DNA from: JADJNW01 sp964517145
GTDB taxonomy: Bacteria; Bacteroidota; Bacteroidia; Chitinophagales; Saprospiraceae
Assembly: GCA_964517145.1 (NCBI GenBank)
Contig: CAZFBN010000043.1
Location: 1-37,105, forward strand
Length of the DNA: 37,105 nt
Direction of reading: 5' to 3'
The translations under genes were made by a program, and so were the position numbers. Below are positions 7,105 through 15,836 of this stretch, in pieces. The notes beneath the pieces are model-generated. The model did no database searches. It saw nothing but the letters and a program-made list of their open reading frames with translations, and was not told the DNA's origin. The stretch's first letter is position 1. Each line of letters opens with the position of its first letter.

Positions 7105-9609
7105 TTAGCGATTATTTCGACCGCCACCCATATTGCCACCCTCCTCGTCATTTTTCAGGTCGTTGTTGCGCTCGCCACGTTCGCCCGGCTGACGGAAGTC
7201 CAGCTTTCCAAAGCGATAACTGAAATTCAGACCAATAGAACGGCTCGCCACACCAAACACAGATTCCTGATAAAAATTAGGTCCTTCCGTTTCATTGCGG
7301 AATTTGATGTCGCGCGAGAACGGCTGAGAAATATTCAATCCTAAGCTAAATTGTTTGCTAAATTCTTTGACCAAGCCTGCGCTAAACATGGAGAATCCAG
7401 CCTGAAAGCCTTGAATGGATTGGCGAGGCGAATTGAAAAAACCAAAAGCTTCCACCTTTAGTCCTTTTTTCAGGGTCAAGGTGCCGTTGAGGTTGCCATT
7501 CCAAACATAAGAAGTACGGCTCAAGTCAACGCCTTCGATGGTTGCCTGTGAATTGTAAGAAGAAATAGAGCCACTGGCACGCAGGGTCAGCTTTTCTTTG
7601 ATGTTAACAGAAGTAAATAAGCTTGCGCCAAGCGATTCGGTTTGACCAATATTTCTATAAGTAGAAACGGAAACGCCCTCTTCGGTGATTTCCAGGAAAT
7701 TTTCAATATTATCCGCCGTTGACCGATAAAATACAGAAGCATTCAGCACCAAACCTTTGATAAAAGTAGAATAGTTCAACTCGAATTGATCGGAAACCTC
7801 CGGCAGCAAGGCTGGATTTCCTTGTCTAATATTCAGAGGATCAACTACTTCTACATAAGGATTGACAAAACGTAAGCCTGGGCGACGAATGCGCTGGTTG
7901 TATGAAAGTTTGACACTGGTGGTTTGACTCAAATTTTGGCTGACAATAATGCTTGGCAGAAAATTGCCATACGAATTAGAAAAAGTCGTTTCGTTGATAT
8001 CATATTCACCGCCGATGCTCGTATATTCATAACGCCCGCCCGCTACCATGCCGGTTTTGTCACCAAATTTTATATTAAAAGATAAATAACCTGCATAAAC
8101 ATTTTGATCGTAATAAAAAATATCAGAAGCATTCGGATTTTCTACAAACTGCTGGCTGCTGAAATCAAAATTGCTGGCAGAAAAATCACTTTCAATGTTT
8201 CGGATGATACCCTTCACGCCCGTCTCCATTTTTACTGCTTTGCTGAACGGATGCTCATAATCGATCTGCGAAGTAATTTCTGCATTCACCCCTAAATTTT
8301 TATTTAAATTGCGAATACGCAAAGATTCATCATTGCCCGATTGGTCGAAGGAGTTATCAGAATCGCTAAAATCCATATCTAATTGAAAACCAATAGTTAA
8401 TGCTTGTTCTGGCTTTTTGAAAGTGCGTTTGTAATCGGTATTCCAGTCAAAGCCACTGTTGACCGATTCTGACTCACTGTTGCGGGTATAAATTTGATTC
8501 AGATTTTGAGAAGGATCAATGCGAATGGCGTCGGTAACGTCGGTATTACTTCTGCCAAACCCACGAAAACCAAAGGAACTGCTGATATTGTTATACGCAT
8601 TCCAATCGTAAAACATGCCCAGATTGACCCGCGGACCAAAGTTTTTACTCTCGCCGTCGCCATGCTGCTCCAAGGTACTCTCCTGACCAGTCAGCAATTG
8701 AGTGGTTCTAAAATAATCGTTGTACGAAGGGCGATCCGGTGCATACCAGCCACTGCCGTTAAAATTGAGCCCAAAGCGCCCGCGCGTGAGGTTGAGATTG
8801 AGGCTGCCGCGATTTTGGCGATTGCCAACGCTGCCATTGACAGAGCCGGTGAACCCTTCCAGACTTTTCTTTTTGGTAATAATATTGATAATGCCGCCGG
8901 AGCCCTCGCCGTCAAATCGTGCCGTCGGAGAAGTGATAACTTCTACGCTCTTGATCTGATCCGCCGGAATAGTTTTCAGCGCATCCGCCGGGTTGGAGGA
9001 AAACATGGTAGAAGGCTTGCCGTTAATAAGAATTTGAATGTTGGAAGAGCCACGCAGCGACACATTGCCTTCCGCATCAACGGATAGCAAAGGAACTTTT
9101 TGCAACACATTGGAGGCATCGCCGCCCATGGTCGTTACATCTTTTTCTGCATTATAAACCAGTTTATCAATTTGATTTTCTACAACTGCCGCTTGTCCAG
9201 TCACCTGAATTTCATTCAAAGTAACCCCTTCCGAAGAAAGTAAAACTTTGTCTAATACGATATCTGGTTTCTGGGGTGTAAGTGTAATGTTTGAAATGAT
9301 TTTATTGGCGTAGCCGAGGAAGGAAATCTGTAAATCGTAGGAGCCAAGCTTTACTTCAGGAAATTTAAATTCGCCTTTGTCGTCTGTAATCGTGCCATCC
9401 ACTTGTTTTTTTTGTCGGGTGTCAAAAAGCACAACCGTGGCAAATTCTACTGGTTTTTGGGTCATAGAATCTGTAAGTATCCCGGTGATTTTACCAGTGA
9501 TGGACGACGGAGCGCCACCGCCCGGAGGACCGCCGCCTGCGGGTCGCTGCGCCGCAATTTGAAATAAAAATCCGCATAGTAACAGAGTGGAAAATAAAAT
9601 TTTCTTCAT
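7105..9609 (-). CDS. TonB-dependent outer-membrane receptor (outer membrane beta-barrel family)
   Basis: The start at 9609 gives MKKILFSTLLLCGFLFQIAAQ, a clear signal peptide; upstream in-frame codons are not needed. The 834-aa protein has a Gly/Pro-rich linker (22-35), a carboxypeptidase-regulatory-like domain (about 36-125), a plug domain (about 140-245, with LRGSSNIQILINGKPS and GSGGIINIITKKKS), and a barrel of the OMP_b-brl_3 type. The C-terminal tail after the last strand is rich in Gly, Asn, Asp and Arg, and therefore does not end in the usual terminal aromatic residue. Such receptors import or bind large ligands using TonB energy; this subfamily often has no SusD partner, and none is encoded here. 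Substrate unknown. Confidence 0.9.
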   Translation of the reverse strand: MKKILFSTLLLCGFLFQIAAQRPAGGGPPGGGAPSSITGKITGILTDSMTQKPVEFATVVLFDTRQKKQVDGTITDDKGEFKFPEVKLGSYDLQISFLGYANKIISNITLTPQKPDIVLDKVLLSSEGVTLNEIQVTGQAAVVENQIDKLVYNAEKDVTTMGGDASNVLQKVPLLSVDAEGNVSLRGSSNIQILINGKPSTMFSSNPADALKTIPADQIKSVEVITSPTARFDGEGSGGIINIITKKKSLEGFTGSVNGSVGNRQNRGSLNLNLTRGRFGLNFNGSGWYAPDRPSYNDYFRTTQLLTGQESTLEQHGDGESKNFGPRVNLGMFYDWNAYNNISSSFGFRGFGRSNTDVTDAIRIDPSQNLNQIYTRNSESESVNSGFDWNTDYKRTFKKPEQALTIGFQLDMDFSDSDNSFDQSGNDESLRIRNLNKNLGVNAEITSQIDYEHPFSKAVKMETGVKGIIRNIESDFSASNFDFSSQQFVENPNASDIFYYDQNVYAGYLSFNIKFGDKTGMVAGGRYEYTSIGGEYDINETTFSNSYGNFLPSIIVSQNLSQTTSVKLSYNQRIRRPGLRFVNPYVEVVDPLNIRQGNPALLPEVSDQFELNYSTFIKGLVLNASVFYRSTADNIENFLEITEEGVSVSTYRNIGQTESLGASLFTSVNIKEKLTLRASGSISSYNSQATIEGVDLSRTSYVWNGNLNGTLTLKKGLKVEAFGFFNSPRQSIQGFQAGFSMFSAGLVKEFSKQFSLGLNISQPFSRDIKFRNETEGPNFYQESVFGVASRSIGLNFSYRFGKLDFRQPGERGERNNDLKNDEEGGNMGGGRNNR

Positions 9610-9721
9610 GGTCTTTTTTGATGATGTTCTTATGAAAATAAAAATCCATGGGTGCAAAAAAACAACCATTGGACAGCACCCAACTGTAAATTTTTCCTAG
9701 TGGAAAAAGTTTAGGAAATTC

Positions 9722-9767
9722 TTAACAGAATCTGTTAAAACACAAACTTTAGGAGTTTATTAACAGA
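9722..9767. promoter_or_regulatory. Three TTAACAGA half-sites upstream of the TonB receptor
   Basis: TTAACAGA occurs at 9722-9729, inverted at 9731-9738 (together the palindrome TTAACAGAATCTGTTAA) and again direct at 9760-9767. They lie 110-160 bases upstream of the minus-strand receptor start, a suitable position for an operator. No regulator gene is adjacent, so the binding protein is unknown. Confidence 0.4.
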
Positions 9768-9926
9768 GAGCTTGTTTAAAATTAATGAAAAATCGTAATA
9801 TCTTTTCAAACTAAGCTCCTACGTTCTCGTATTTTGGAAGATTCAACAATCTACTCTTGAATAAGAGAATGTAGCGTCGAATTGCCTCTGTCATATTAAA
9901 TAAAATCGTCAATTTTAAACAAGTTC
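9768..9926. mobile_element. MITE-like inverted-repeat element, 159 bp, non-coding
   Basis: The ends are 16-bp terminal inverted repeats with one mismatch: GAGCTTGTTTAAAATT at 9768-9783 and its complement at 9911-9926. AGA flanks both sides (9765-9767 and 9927-9929), compatible with a 3-bp target duplication. A second inverted pair lies inside (9819-9828 with 9865-9874), so the element could fold into a long hairpin. There is no coding potential. This fits a miniature element mobilised in trans, but with one copy in the window it could also be a chance or regulatory repeat. Confidence 0.5.
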
Positions 9927-10071
9927 AGAATTTAGCTTCCCTGTGTGTTCACAAAAAACAAGACTTTAACGTATCTTGCGAGAATAAAGCCTAAAACTTC
10001 ACGTTTCCAACACGTTACTTTTCAACTTTAGCGACATTAGAGTATTTAAATCATTGAAGAATCCGGTCAAA

Positions 10072-11292
10072 ATGGGAAAGCGTTTATTGATTGTGTCGGT
10101 TTTGATTGTGTCGTGTTGTGTGCTGGCGAATAACCGCGTGTGGCTGGCAAGTTGGTTTTCTCACGCAAAGGTACAACAGGAAGAGCCAAAGTTAGATCCA
10201 ACTTTACAATATTTATCAGATCGCTACGAAGCCTATGTGCGTGGTGCTATGCGTGCGGAGGAGGTGCCTGGCGCGGCGGTAGCCATTGTAAAAGATAGCA
10301 CAATTGTATTATTGAAGGGTTTTGGTGTGAAAAATACCGTTACCAAAGATAGTGTGGATACGCACACCGTCTTTCGTTTAGCCTCTTTATCAAAAGGTTT
10401 TGCACCCATCCTTACCGCTCAGTTTATTCGCGAAGGCTGCCTGAATTGGGATGATAAAGTAGTAAGCTTTTTACCCTATTTTGCTTTGCGAAGTAAAGAA
10501 CAAGCAGAAAACATTACATTGCGGCATGTGTTGAGCCATACCACTGGACTGCCCCGGCATTCTTATTCTAATTTACTCAATAGTGGCTGGTACTACGAAC
10601 AAATTTTTCCAAAGCTCAAAGAAGTAAAATTAGCAGACAAACCTGGAGAACGCTATAATTATCAGAATGTTGTGTATAGCATTATTGGCGATGTGTTGCA
10701 CTCGGCTACCGGCAAAAGTTATACTCGCCTGCTCAACGAGCGCATTTTCACGCCCGCAGGTATGCACGATGCTTCCGCGAGTTATCATGGCATGCTCAGC
10801 GCCGCAGATGTAGCGAGTCCGCACTGGTTTTACAAAGGGCAGGGGTACAAACCCATTGAAGTGTCCCGCAATTATTACGAGGTGATTCCGGCAGCAGGCG
10901 TCAATGCTAGCATTTCAGATATGGCGCAGTGGCTACAAGTTTTGATGGGCAATCGCCCGGAAATTATTAATCAGGAGGAATTGGACGATGTGTTTAAACC
11001 GGAAATTTGGGTTAACACTCGCGAACTGCGCGATTGGACTGGCATGTACCGCGCCTGGTACGCCAAGGGCTGGCGTGTGCTGGATTTTCCGCAAAAACGG
11101 CTCATTTATCACGGCGGCTTTGTGAATGGCTTCCGCACAGAAATTGCCTTTGATCCCAAGGAAAAAATCGGAGTTGTCGTACTCAGCAATGCAATGAGCA
11201 ATTTTATTGGGCAAAGCGTGCAGGTCTTTTTTGATATTTATGAAACTGCCAAACAGAAAGACATTGCCGATCATTATCACCCTGGAAAATAA
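10072..11292 (+). CDS. Serine hydrolase, class C beta-lactamase-like (penicillin-binding protein family)
   Basis: The ATG at 10072 starts a 406-aa protein with an N-terminal hydrophobic segment (about 4-20), either a signal peptide or an anchor. All three motifs of the beta-lactamase/transpeptidase fold are present: SLSK (Ser105 nucleophile, Lys108), YQN (Tyr197, Asn199) and HGG (347-349). RHVLSHTTGLPRHSY is typical of this large family, which includes esterases, D-aminopeptidases and peptidoglycan-active enzymes as well as AmpC. The true substrate cannot be read from sequence; a role in cell-wall or ester hydrolysis in the periplasm is more likely than drug resistance. An in-frame TTG six codons upstream is a less likely start. 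Confidence 0.88.
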   Translation: MGKRLLIVSVLIVSCCVLANNRVWLASWFSHAKVQQEEPKLDPTLQYLSDRYEAYVRGAMRAEEVPGAAVAIVKDSTIVLLKGFGVKNTVTKDSVDTHTVFRLASLSKGFAPILTAQFIREGCLNWDDKVVSFLPYFALRSKEQAENITLRHVLSHTTGLPRHSYSNLLNSGWYYEQIFPKLKEVKLADKPGERYNYQNVVYSIIGDVLHSATGKSYTRLLNERIFTPAGMHDASASYHGMLSAADVASPHWFYKGQGYKPIEVSRNYYEVIPAAGVNASISDMAQWLQVLMGNRPEIINQEELDDVFKPEIWVNTRELRDWTGMYRAWYAKGWRVLDFPQKRLIYHGGFVNGFRTEIAFDPKEKIGVVVLSNAMSNFIGQSVQVFFDIYETAKQKDIADHYHPGK

Positions 11293-11323
11293 ATTTTATA
11301 ATCATATCACATAATAAAAAACC

Positions 11324-11551
11324 TCAATCTTCTTCAACATCCAAGTCTTTGGGCACCTCCCGCTCTTCTCGATCATCTGAGTGAGGGCGGTCTATTAATT
11401 TTTCTTCGTCGGAACGACTCATAATATTTACACCACAAGTTTGTAAAACAATAGAAATAAACAAGAATAAGCCGATGCCAATGAGCAACATTCGTACAGC
11501 GCTCATGCGCTTGGGCGCATCGGATTCGGGCGGAGGAGTGCTTCGTGCCAT
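11324..11551 (-). CDS. Small single-pass membrane protein, hypothetical
   Basis: The 75-aa product has a Pro/Ser-rich N-terminus, one strong transmembrane segment (about 20-42, containing MLLIGIGLFLFISIVL) and a highly charged C-terminal tail rich in Asp, Glu and Arg. Basic residues precede the membrane segment, so the N-terminus is probably cytoplasmic. I recognise no family. It lies downstream of the TonB receptor gene on the same strand (69 bases between that gene's stop and this start would be upstream-to-downstream in transcription), so it may be co-transcribed. It converges with the serine hydrolase. Confidence 0.55.
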   Translation of the reverse strand: MARSTPPPESDAPKRMSAVRMLLIGIGLFLFISIVLQTCGVNIMSRSDEEKLIDRPHSDDREEREVPKDLDVEED

Positions 11552-11619
11552 GATTTTTATGTTTTAATGTTATTAATGTGAATCAAGGAGTAATTCTTGC
11601 AAAGTATTAATAAACAGCA

Positions 11620-14157
11620 CTAAAAATCCATGCGCAACCTCAAATTAATCCGCCGGGAAGTCAAATAATTCGGAATGGCGTATTGCTGTTGGAAAATCGT
11701 TTTAATCCAGGTATTACCCGCTTGATTTTGAACTTGTAACAAATTAAAAACTTCCAAACTCAACCACGCTGCACGCGTAAATCGCAATGGATGACGCGGC
11801 TTGCTTTCCAAATTCGCCCGATCCCACAACGCAACAGAAAAACCAATATCTACACGATGATAAGGATCAAAACGATATGTATTTCGATAAACTCTATTGT
11901 TTCCAAGTACACCATACGGCAAACCCGTGCCAATCGTGAGGTTGAGGTGCATTTTAAAATTTTCATTCTTGGGCAAGTAATCCTGAAAAAACATGGAAAG
12001 CGTCATAAACTGATCCGTCGGGCGAGGCACGTCTTGCACGACTGTTGCTTCCTCCTGCCCGATTTCTCGGCGCAAATGATCGACGCCCAGCAGGCGCTCG
12101 CGCGCACGCAGGAACGACAAATTCACCCAGGACTCAGCGCCCGGCACAAATTCACCGTTTACTCGAAAATCAATGCCCGTTACATATCCTTCCGCATCAT
12201 TTTGTCCTGAATATCTAATGCGCACATTCTCAATCTCATACGATACCATATCCCACAATTGCTTGTAATAAGCTTCGGTAATAAATTTAAATTTCTTCGG
12301 GTTGCGCTTGCCCATGTAAAAATCAAATGTAACACCGCCTACTAAATGAAATGATTTTTGCGCCTGCAAATCCGTGTTCACAACCCCAGTAAAACCGCGC
12401 ATTTCCCGATAAAATGGGGGTTGAAAATACAATCCGCCGGCTAATCGATAGGAAATATCCCGTTCACTTTTTAATGGCTTATATAATAATTGGGCACGGG
12501 GTGATATTAATACCTCTTCATTCAAATCCCAATAAGAAGCCCTAACCCCTACGGACAGCCGCAATTCACGTACACTTTCTTTGCGCCAGGTATAAGTATC
12601 TTCAAAAAAGCCGTTAAATCGGTTAGAATTCAGACTATTACGCGTTTTTAAAACATTAAATACCAATAATTGAGTGGTATCATACGGCAGTGAATAACCC
12701 GCCGAGTCGAGGCGCTCCCATTCATTGATCCGGTCAGAAATTACTTCATTTTGATATTTTACACTCCATTGTAAAAAATGGCTGCTGGTGACCTCCCCAT
12801 CATCTGGATCAAGCTGTAATTCAATGCCACCTTTATGTTCAATATTTCGAATATCAATATTCAAAAAATTTCGCACATATTGCTGCTGGGTGCCCACGCC
12901 CAATTCTGCCAGCACTTCGCCAAAATTATCACTACCCAGCCCCGATTCAATCTGACGCAAACTATAATTGCTCGTTATATCAAAACGTTCATTTTCATCA
13001 CTTCTAAAAACAGATGATAAGAGCTTCAAAAAGAAAGGATTACGCTTGCGATCTGGTAAATAAGTGAATGAAAGTCCGCCCATTGCTGTTGTAAAATCAT
13101 CAATTTCCTGTCCTTCAAACACACTAAATAATTGCAGTGCGTAATTCACTAAACCAAAAGCAGTATTGCGCTGGGTCGGTTGAAATTTATAAACGCTGCT
13201 ATTAAAATTACCTAAAAATCCAACTTGTAAATTTCGGCTGATATCATAGGTTAAATACGTCTGGAAATCTGTAAAATTGGGAATGTACTCGCCTTCCACA
13301 TCTAAAGAACCAAGTAAATAACGCGTCGTTTTGTAACGAGCACCTGCTAAATAACGAAAACGGCGATACGAATCTTTACCCACTTTGGCACTGCCTTCGA
13401 TATGCACAGAACCCCCTAAAAAACTGGCGTTGAACGAGCCTGCCAGTGAATCCGGACGCTTGTATTTAATATCCAAAACAGAGGATAATTTATCTCCATA
13501 TTTAGCTTCAAATCCACCGGAAGAAAAAGACAAATCCCGGATGAGGTCAATATTCGCAAAGGTCAAGCCCTCCTGCTGCCCAGCACGTATTAATTGTGGT
13601 CGATATATTTCAAAATCATTTACATACACTAGGTTTTCATCATAATTTCCACCTCTAACATTATATTGGGAAGTCAATTCGCCGCCTTGTCCGCCGCTCG
13701 TGCCCAGCGCAATGGAAGGCAAAATACTTTCCAAATTGCCCGTCGTTGTTGGCAGCAGCTTCATATTCGACACATCCTCGCGCACCATGCCCGACTCCTC
13801 TATTTTACTGGCGCGCACCGTCACTTCCAAGCCAGATTCTATCGGCGGCATATCCACATCAATTTGCTTGCTGCTGCGTGGCGGCATCGCCGCTACTTCC
13901 GTGCTCACTTCGGTATAGCCAATGCGCGTAAAGATCAATATAAATGACTCATTTACAGGCACTTCGATACGATAACGACCGTTTGCAGCCGTCTCCGTAT
14001 TGATGTTTTTATCCTTGATGTAAATCGTAACCAGATCAATCGGCGCTTCCGAAACGGCATCGCGCACCAAGCCCGTGATGACAGCGGTGCGGTCGGATTG
14101 GGCGAAGCTGGGAATTATGATATATAATATAATAATGAAAGTAAAAAGCTGCTTCAT
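11620..14157 (-). CDS. TonB-dependent receptor with carboxypeptidase-regulatory-like domain
   Basis: The start at 14157 gives the signal peptide MKQLFTFIIILYIIIPSFAQ; the frame continues 42 codons upstream, but across the promoter described below. The 845-aa protein has a regulatory-like beta-sandwich (about 25-105), a plug (about 115-240, with YNVRGGNYDENLVYVNDFEI and SSGGFEAKYGDKLSSVLDI) and a beta-barrel ending in RMDF, the terminal Phe expected for barrel assembly. The plug sequence is of the type found in Bacteroidota receptors without a SusD partner. The ligand is unknown. No regulator, SusD or enzyme gene is adjacent. Confidence 0.92.
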   Translation of the reverse strand: MKQLFTFIIILYIIIPSFAQSDRTAVITGLVRDAVSEAPIDLVTIYIKDKNINTETAANGRYRIEVPVNESFILIFTRIGYTEVSTEVAAMPPRSSKQIDVDMPPIESGLEVTVRASKIEESGMVREDVSNMKLLPTTTGNLESILPSIALGTSGGQGGELTSQYNVRGGNYDENLVYVNDFEIYRPQLIRAGQQEGLTFANIDLIRDLSFSSGGFEAKYGDKLSSVLDIKYKRPDSLAGSFNASFLGGSVHIEGSAKVGKDSYRRFRYLAGARYKTTRYLLGSLDVEGEYIPNFTDFQTYLTYDISRNLQVGFLGNFNSSVYKFQPTQRNTAFGLVNYALQLFSVFEGQEIDDFTTAMGGLSFTYLPDRKRNPFFLKLLSSVFRSDENERFDITSNYSLRQIESGLGSDNFGEVLAELGVGTQQQYVRNFLNIDIRNIEHKGGIELQLDPDDGEVTSSHFLQWSVKYQNEVISDRINEWERLDSAGYSLPYDTTQLLVFNVLKTRNSLNSNRFNGFFEDTYTWRKESVRELRLSVGVRASYWDLNEEVLISPRAQLLYKPLKSERDISYRLAGGLYFQPPFYREMRGFTGVVNTDLQAQKSFHLVGGVTFDFYMGKRNPKKFKFITEAYYKQLWDMVSYEIENVRIRYSGQNDAEGYVTGIDFRVNGEFVPGAESWVNLSFLRARERLLGVDHLRREIGQEEATVVQDVPRPTDQFMTLSMFFQDYLPKNENFKMHLNLTIGTGLPYGVLGNNRVYRNTYRFDPYHRVDIGFSVALWDRANLESKPRHPLRFTRAAWLSLEVFNLLQVQNQAGNTWIKTIFQQQYAIPNYLTSRRINLRLRMDF

Positions 14158-14230
14158 ATTATAAATTGGAATGTTGAAATAAGGGAATGTTGGAAGGATG
14201 GAGGCTCCGCTATTCCCTGTTGAGAAACGA

Positions 14231-14261
14231 CAAAGATAGCATCGTGTTGTGGTAATGCAAG
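14231..14261 (-). promoter_or_regulatory. Bacteroidota-type promoter of the TonB receptor
   Basis: On the minus strand TATCTTTG (14231-14238) exactly fits the -7 consensus TAnnTTTG. CTTG (14258-14261) sits 19 bases upstream and fits the -33 TTTG at three of four bases. Transcription would begin about 60-70 bases before the ATG at 14157. Confidence 0.65.
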
Positions 14262-14288
14262 TGGAAAACTGCCGATGCTGCAATAGTT

Positions 14289-14310
14289 AGCATTTTGATT
14301 TGCAAATGCT
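14289..14310. promoter_or_regulatory. Inverted repeat upstream of the toxin-antitoxin operon
   Basis: AGCATTT (14289-14295) and AAATGCT (14304-14310) form a perfect 7-bp inverted repeat 46 bases before the antitoxin ATG. Toxin-antitoxin operons usually repress themselves through such a site; that role is inferred. Confidence 0.4.
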
Positions 14311-14355
14311 GGAAACTTTAAAGAAATTGAGCGTGTTTTTTGAAAAAAGAGGATT

Positions 14356-14538
14356 ATGTTACTGAAAGAGCAAGTTTTAGAAACCGTTCAGGCACTACCG
14401 TCCGAATTTTCTTTGGATGAGCTGGTGGAACGGCTGATTTTATTAGAAAAAATACAAATTGGCTTGCAACAAGTGAAAGAGGGCAACACCAAAACGATGG
14501 AAGAAGCTAAAGCGGCAATGCAAAAATGGCTAAAGTAA
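14356..14538 (+). CDS. Antitoxin of a ParE/RelE-type module
   Basis: The 60-aa acidic helical protein (LLEKIQIGLQQVKEGNTKTM, then EEAKAAMQKWLK) resembles short antitoxins paired with RelE/ParE toxins in Bacteroidota. The C-terminal helix with EEAK..M.KWL is the likely toxin-wrapping segment; the N-terminal half (LPSEFSLDELVERLILLEKI) may dimerise. A purine-rich ribosome site (AGAGG) precedes the ATG. Its end overlaps the toxin start by 13 bases, so the two are translationally coupled. It reads intact although its toxin appears frameshifted, which fits decay in which the antitoxin outlasts the toxin. Confidence 0.75.
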   Translation: MLLKEQVLETVQALPSEFSLDELVERLILLEKIQIGLQQVKEGNTKTMEEAKAAMQKWLK

Positions 14539-14823
14539 ACTGGACGTTTCAAGCATTGGAAGAAGTTGCTGCTATTGCAGAATACCATGAAGAATATTCG
14601 GTGCGTTATGCTGAGCACCTCGTAAAGGAATTTTTTGAAAAAGCGAATTTATTGGAATCTTTTCCATGGATGGGAAGAGTTGTGCCAGAAACTAATATTG
14701 CTGCCATTCGGGAATTGATAGTAAATGAATATCGTATTATTTATTCAGTACCGGATAAAGATGAAATAAATTATTTTAACGGTTCGGCGTAGTAGCCGTC
14801 CTTTAAGTAATTTTCCTATATAA
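14526..14823 (+). pseudogene. ParE/RelE-type toxin with a C-terminal frameshift
   Basis: The first 80 or so residues match the ParE/RelE toxin family: NWTFQALEEVAAIAEYHEEY near the start, then FPWMGRVVPE and IRELIVNEYRIIYSV. The frame then reads YFNGSA and stops at 14790-14792. Removing one T near 14770-14772 restores ILTVRRSSRPLSNF, the normal final strand of the family, ending at 14821-14823. The observed product (88 aa) lacks this last strand, which carries catalytic or structural residues. It is therefore probably inactive, unless the insertion is a sequencing error. The region otherwise has normal spacing and couples to the antitoxin. Confidence 0.78.
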
Positions 14824-14838
14824 ATAAAATCATTCCCT

Positions 14839-15516
14839 TCACACAAACTTCGTCCAGCTCTCATTCAGCGCCTTCATCTTCGTTATCACCTCTTTTGGAT
14901 TGTCCGCTCGGAAGATGCTGTTACCTGCCACAAGCACGTCGGCACCGGCTTGCAGGATTTTTTCGGCATTTTGTAAACCGACGCCACCATCGATCTCGAT
15001 TAAAGTAGGCGCATTGCGAATGATAATCATTTCTTTGAGTCGCTGGATTTTATTCAACGTGCGGTAAATGAATTTTTGACCGCCAAAACCAGGATTCACC
15101 GACATAATCAACACTAAATCAAGGTCTTCTACAATATCTTCTAACATTTCCACCGGCGTGTGCGGATTGAGTGCTACACCAGCCTTAGCACCGGTTTCCT
15201 TGATTTGTTGAATGGTACGATGCAAATGCGGGCAGGCTTCATAATGAACGGTGATCACATCTGCCCCGGCTTCGCATATCTGTTCAATGTATTTTTCCGG
15301 CTCGACGATCATGAGGTGGACATCCAGCGGTTTTTGAGCTAACTGCTTGATAGCCTGCACAATAAACATGCCAAAAGTAATATTGGGAACAAAACGTCCG
15401 TCCATCACGTCCAGATGAAACCAGTCGGCTTCGCTCTCGTTGACCATTGTAATTTCCTCGCGCAGGCGCGTAAAGTCCGCCGCCAGCACGGAAGGTGCGA
15501 CTAAATGCTTTTTCAT
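14839..15516 (-). CDS. rpe: Ribulose-phosphate 3-epimerase
   Basis: The 225-aa protein is full length for this TIM-barrel enzyme, which interconverts ribulose 5-phosphate and xylulose 5-phosphate in the pentose phosphate pathway. All landmarks are present: APSVLAADF (Ser9), HLDVMDG (His34, Asp36, Met38), DVHLMI (His67), the phosphate loop region VNPGFGGQKF, EIDGGV (Asp176, catalytic) and VAGNSIF. Metal-binding His34, Asp36, His67 and Asp176 are all intact. The gene is cytosolic housekeeping, transcribed alone towards the toxin-antitoxin remnant. A TAnnTTTG box lies immediately before its start codon. Confidence 0.97.
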   Translation of the reverse strand: MKKHLVAPSVLAADFTRLREEITMVNESEADWFHLDVMDGRFVPNITFGMFIVQAIKQLAQKPLDVHLMIVEPEKYIEQICEAGADVITVHYEACPHLHRTIQQIKETGAKAGVALNPHTPVEMLEDIVEDLDLVLIMSVNPGFGGQKFIYRTLNKIQRLKEMIIIRNAPTLIEIDGGVGLQNAEKILQAGADVLVAGNSIFRADNPKEVITKMKALNESWTKFV

Positions 15517-15520
15517 GCCG

Positions 15521-15528
15521 CAAAGTTA
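15521..15528 (-). promoter_or_regulatory. -7 promoter box abutting the rpe start codon
   Basis: TAACTTTG on the minus strand matches TAnnTTTG exactly and ends four bases before the rpe ATG (15514-15516). If used, transcription would begin at or very near the ATG, giving a leaderless mRNA. No clear -33 box was found. Confidence 0.45.
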
Positions 15529-15742
15529 AAAAAGTTTGACCGTTTGGAGTTTGAAGGTTTGGAAGTTTAAAGGTGCAACTTAGCATCAACAGCGGCTAAC
15601 GTGAAAACCAAAAACTAGAACCTGTCGGCACACTAGAAAGGGAGCACACTAGCAGATAATTTCAATAGATTGAAAAATTTAATGTTAAAAACTTGCATTT
15701 GGGATCGAAATACCTGTAACTTGCAGATAAGTTTTGAGAAGA

Positions 15743-15775
15743 AATAAAAAAACCGGTTAGATTGGCTAACCGGTT
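15743..15775 (-). terminator. Minus-strand terminator of module A
   Basis: A perfect 10-bp stem (AACCGGTTAG 15751-15760 with CTAACCGGTT 15766-15775) has a 5-nt loop. On the minus strand it is followed by TTTTTATTTC. Reading on the plus strand gives no T-run, so the direction is minus. Confidence 0.7.
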
Positions 15776-15806
15776 CCTAAATGAGCTTTGAGAGGCTATC
15801 TACATA

Positions 15807-15836
15807 CCAAAAATAAAAGGATAACCTTTGTTATCC
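15807..15836 (-). terminator. Second, inner minus-strand terminator-like hairpin of module A
   Basis: GGATAAC (15819-15825) and GTTATCC (15830-15836) form a perfect 7-bp stem with a 4-nt loop, followed on the minus strand by TTTTATTTTT. It would end the same transcript about 60 nt earlier than the outer hairpin. Confidence 0.5.

Noticed and set aside
8494..9087. A 197-codon plus-strand frame inside the TonB receptor gene
   Set aside because: It is antisense to well-conserved plug and barrel sequence and its product has no protein-like pattern; it reflects codon bias of the real gene.
10072..11292. A beta-lactamase resistance gene
   Set aside because: The three motifs fit the broad serine hydrolase family; nothing specific to AmpC resistance enzymes and no AmpR-like regulator is next to it.
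15628..15652. Two copies of GCACACTAG 16 bases apart
   Set aside because: Too short and only two copies; not a CRISPR or a convincing operator.
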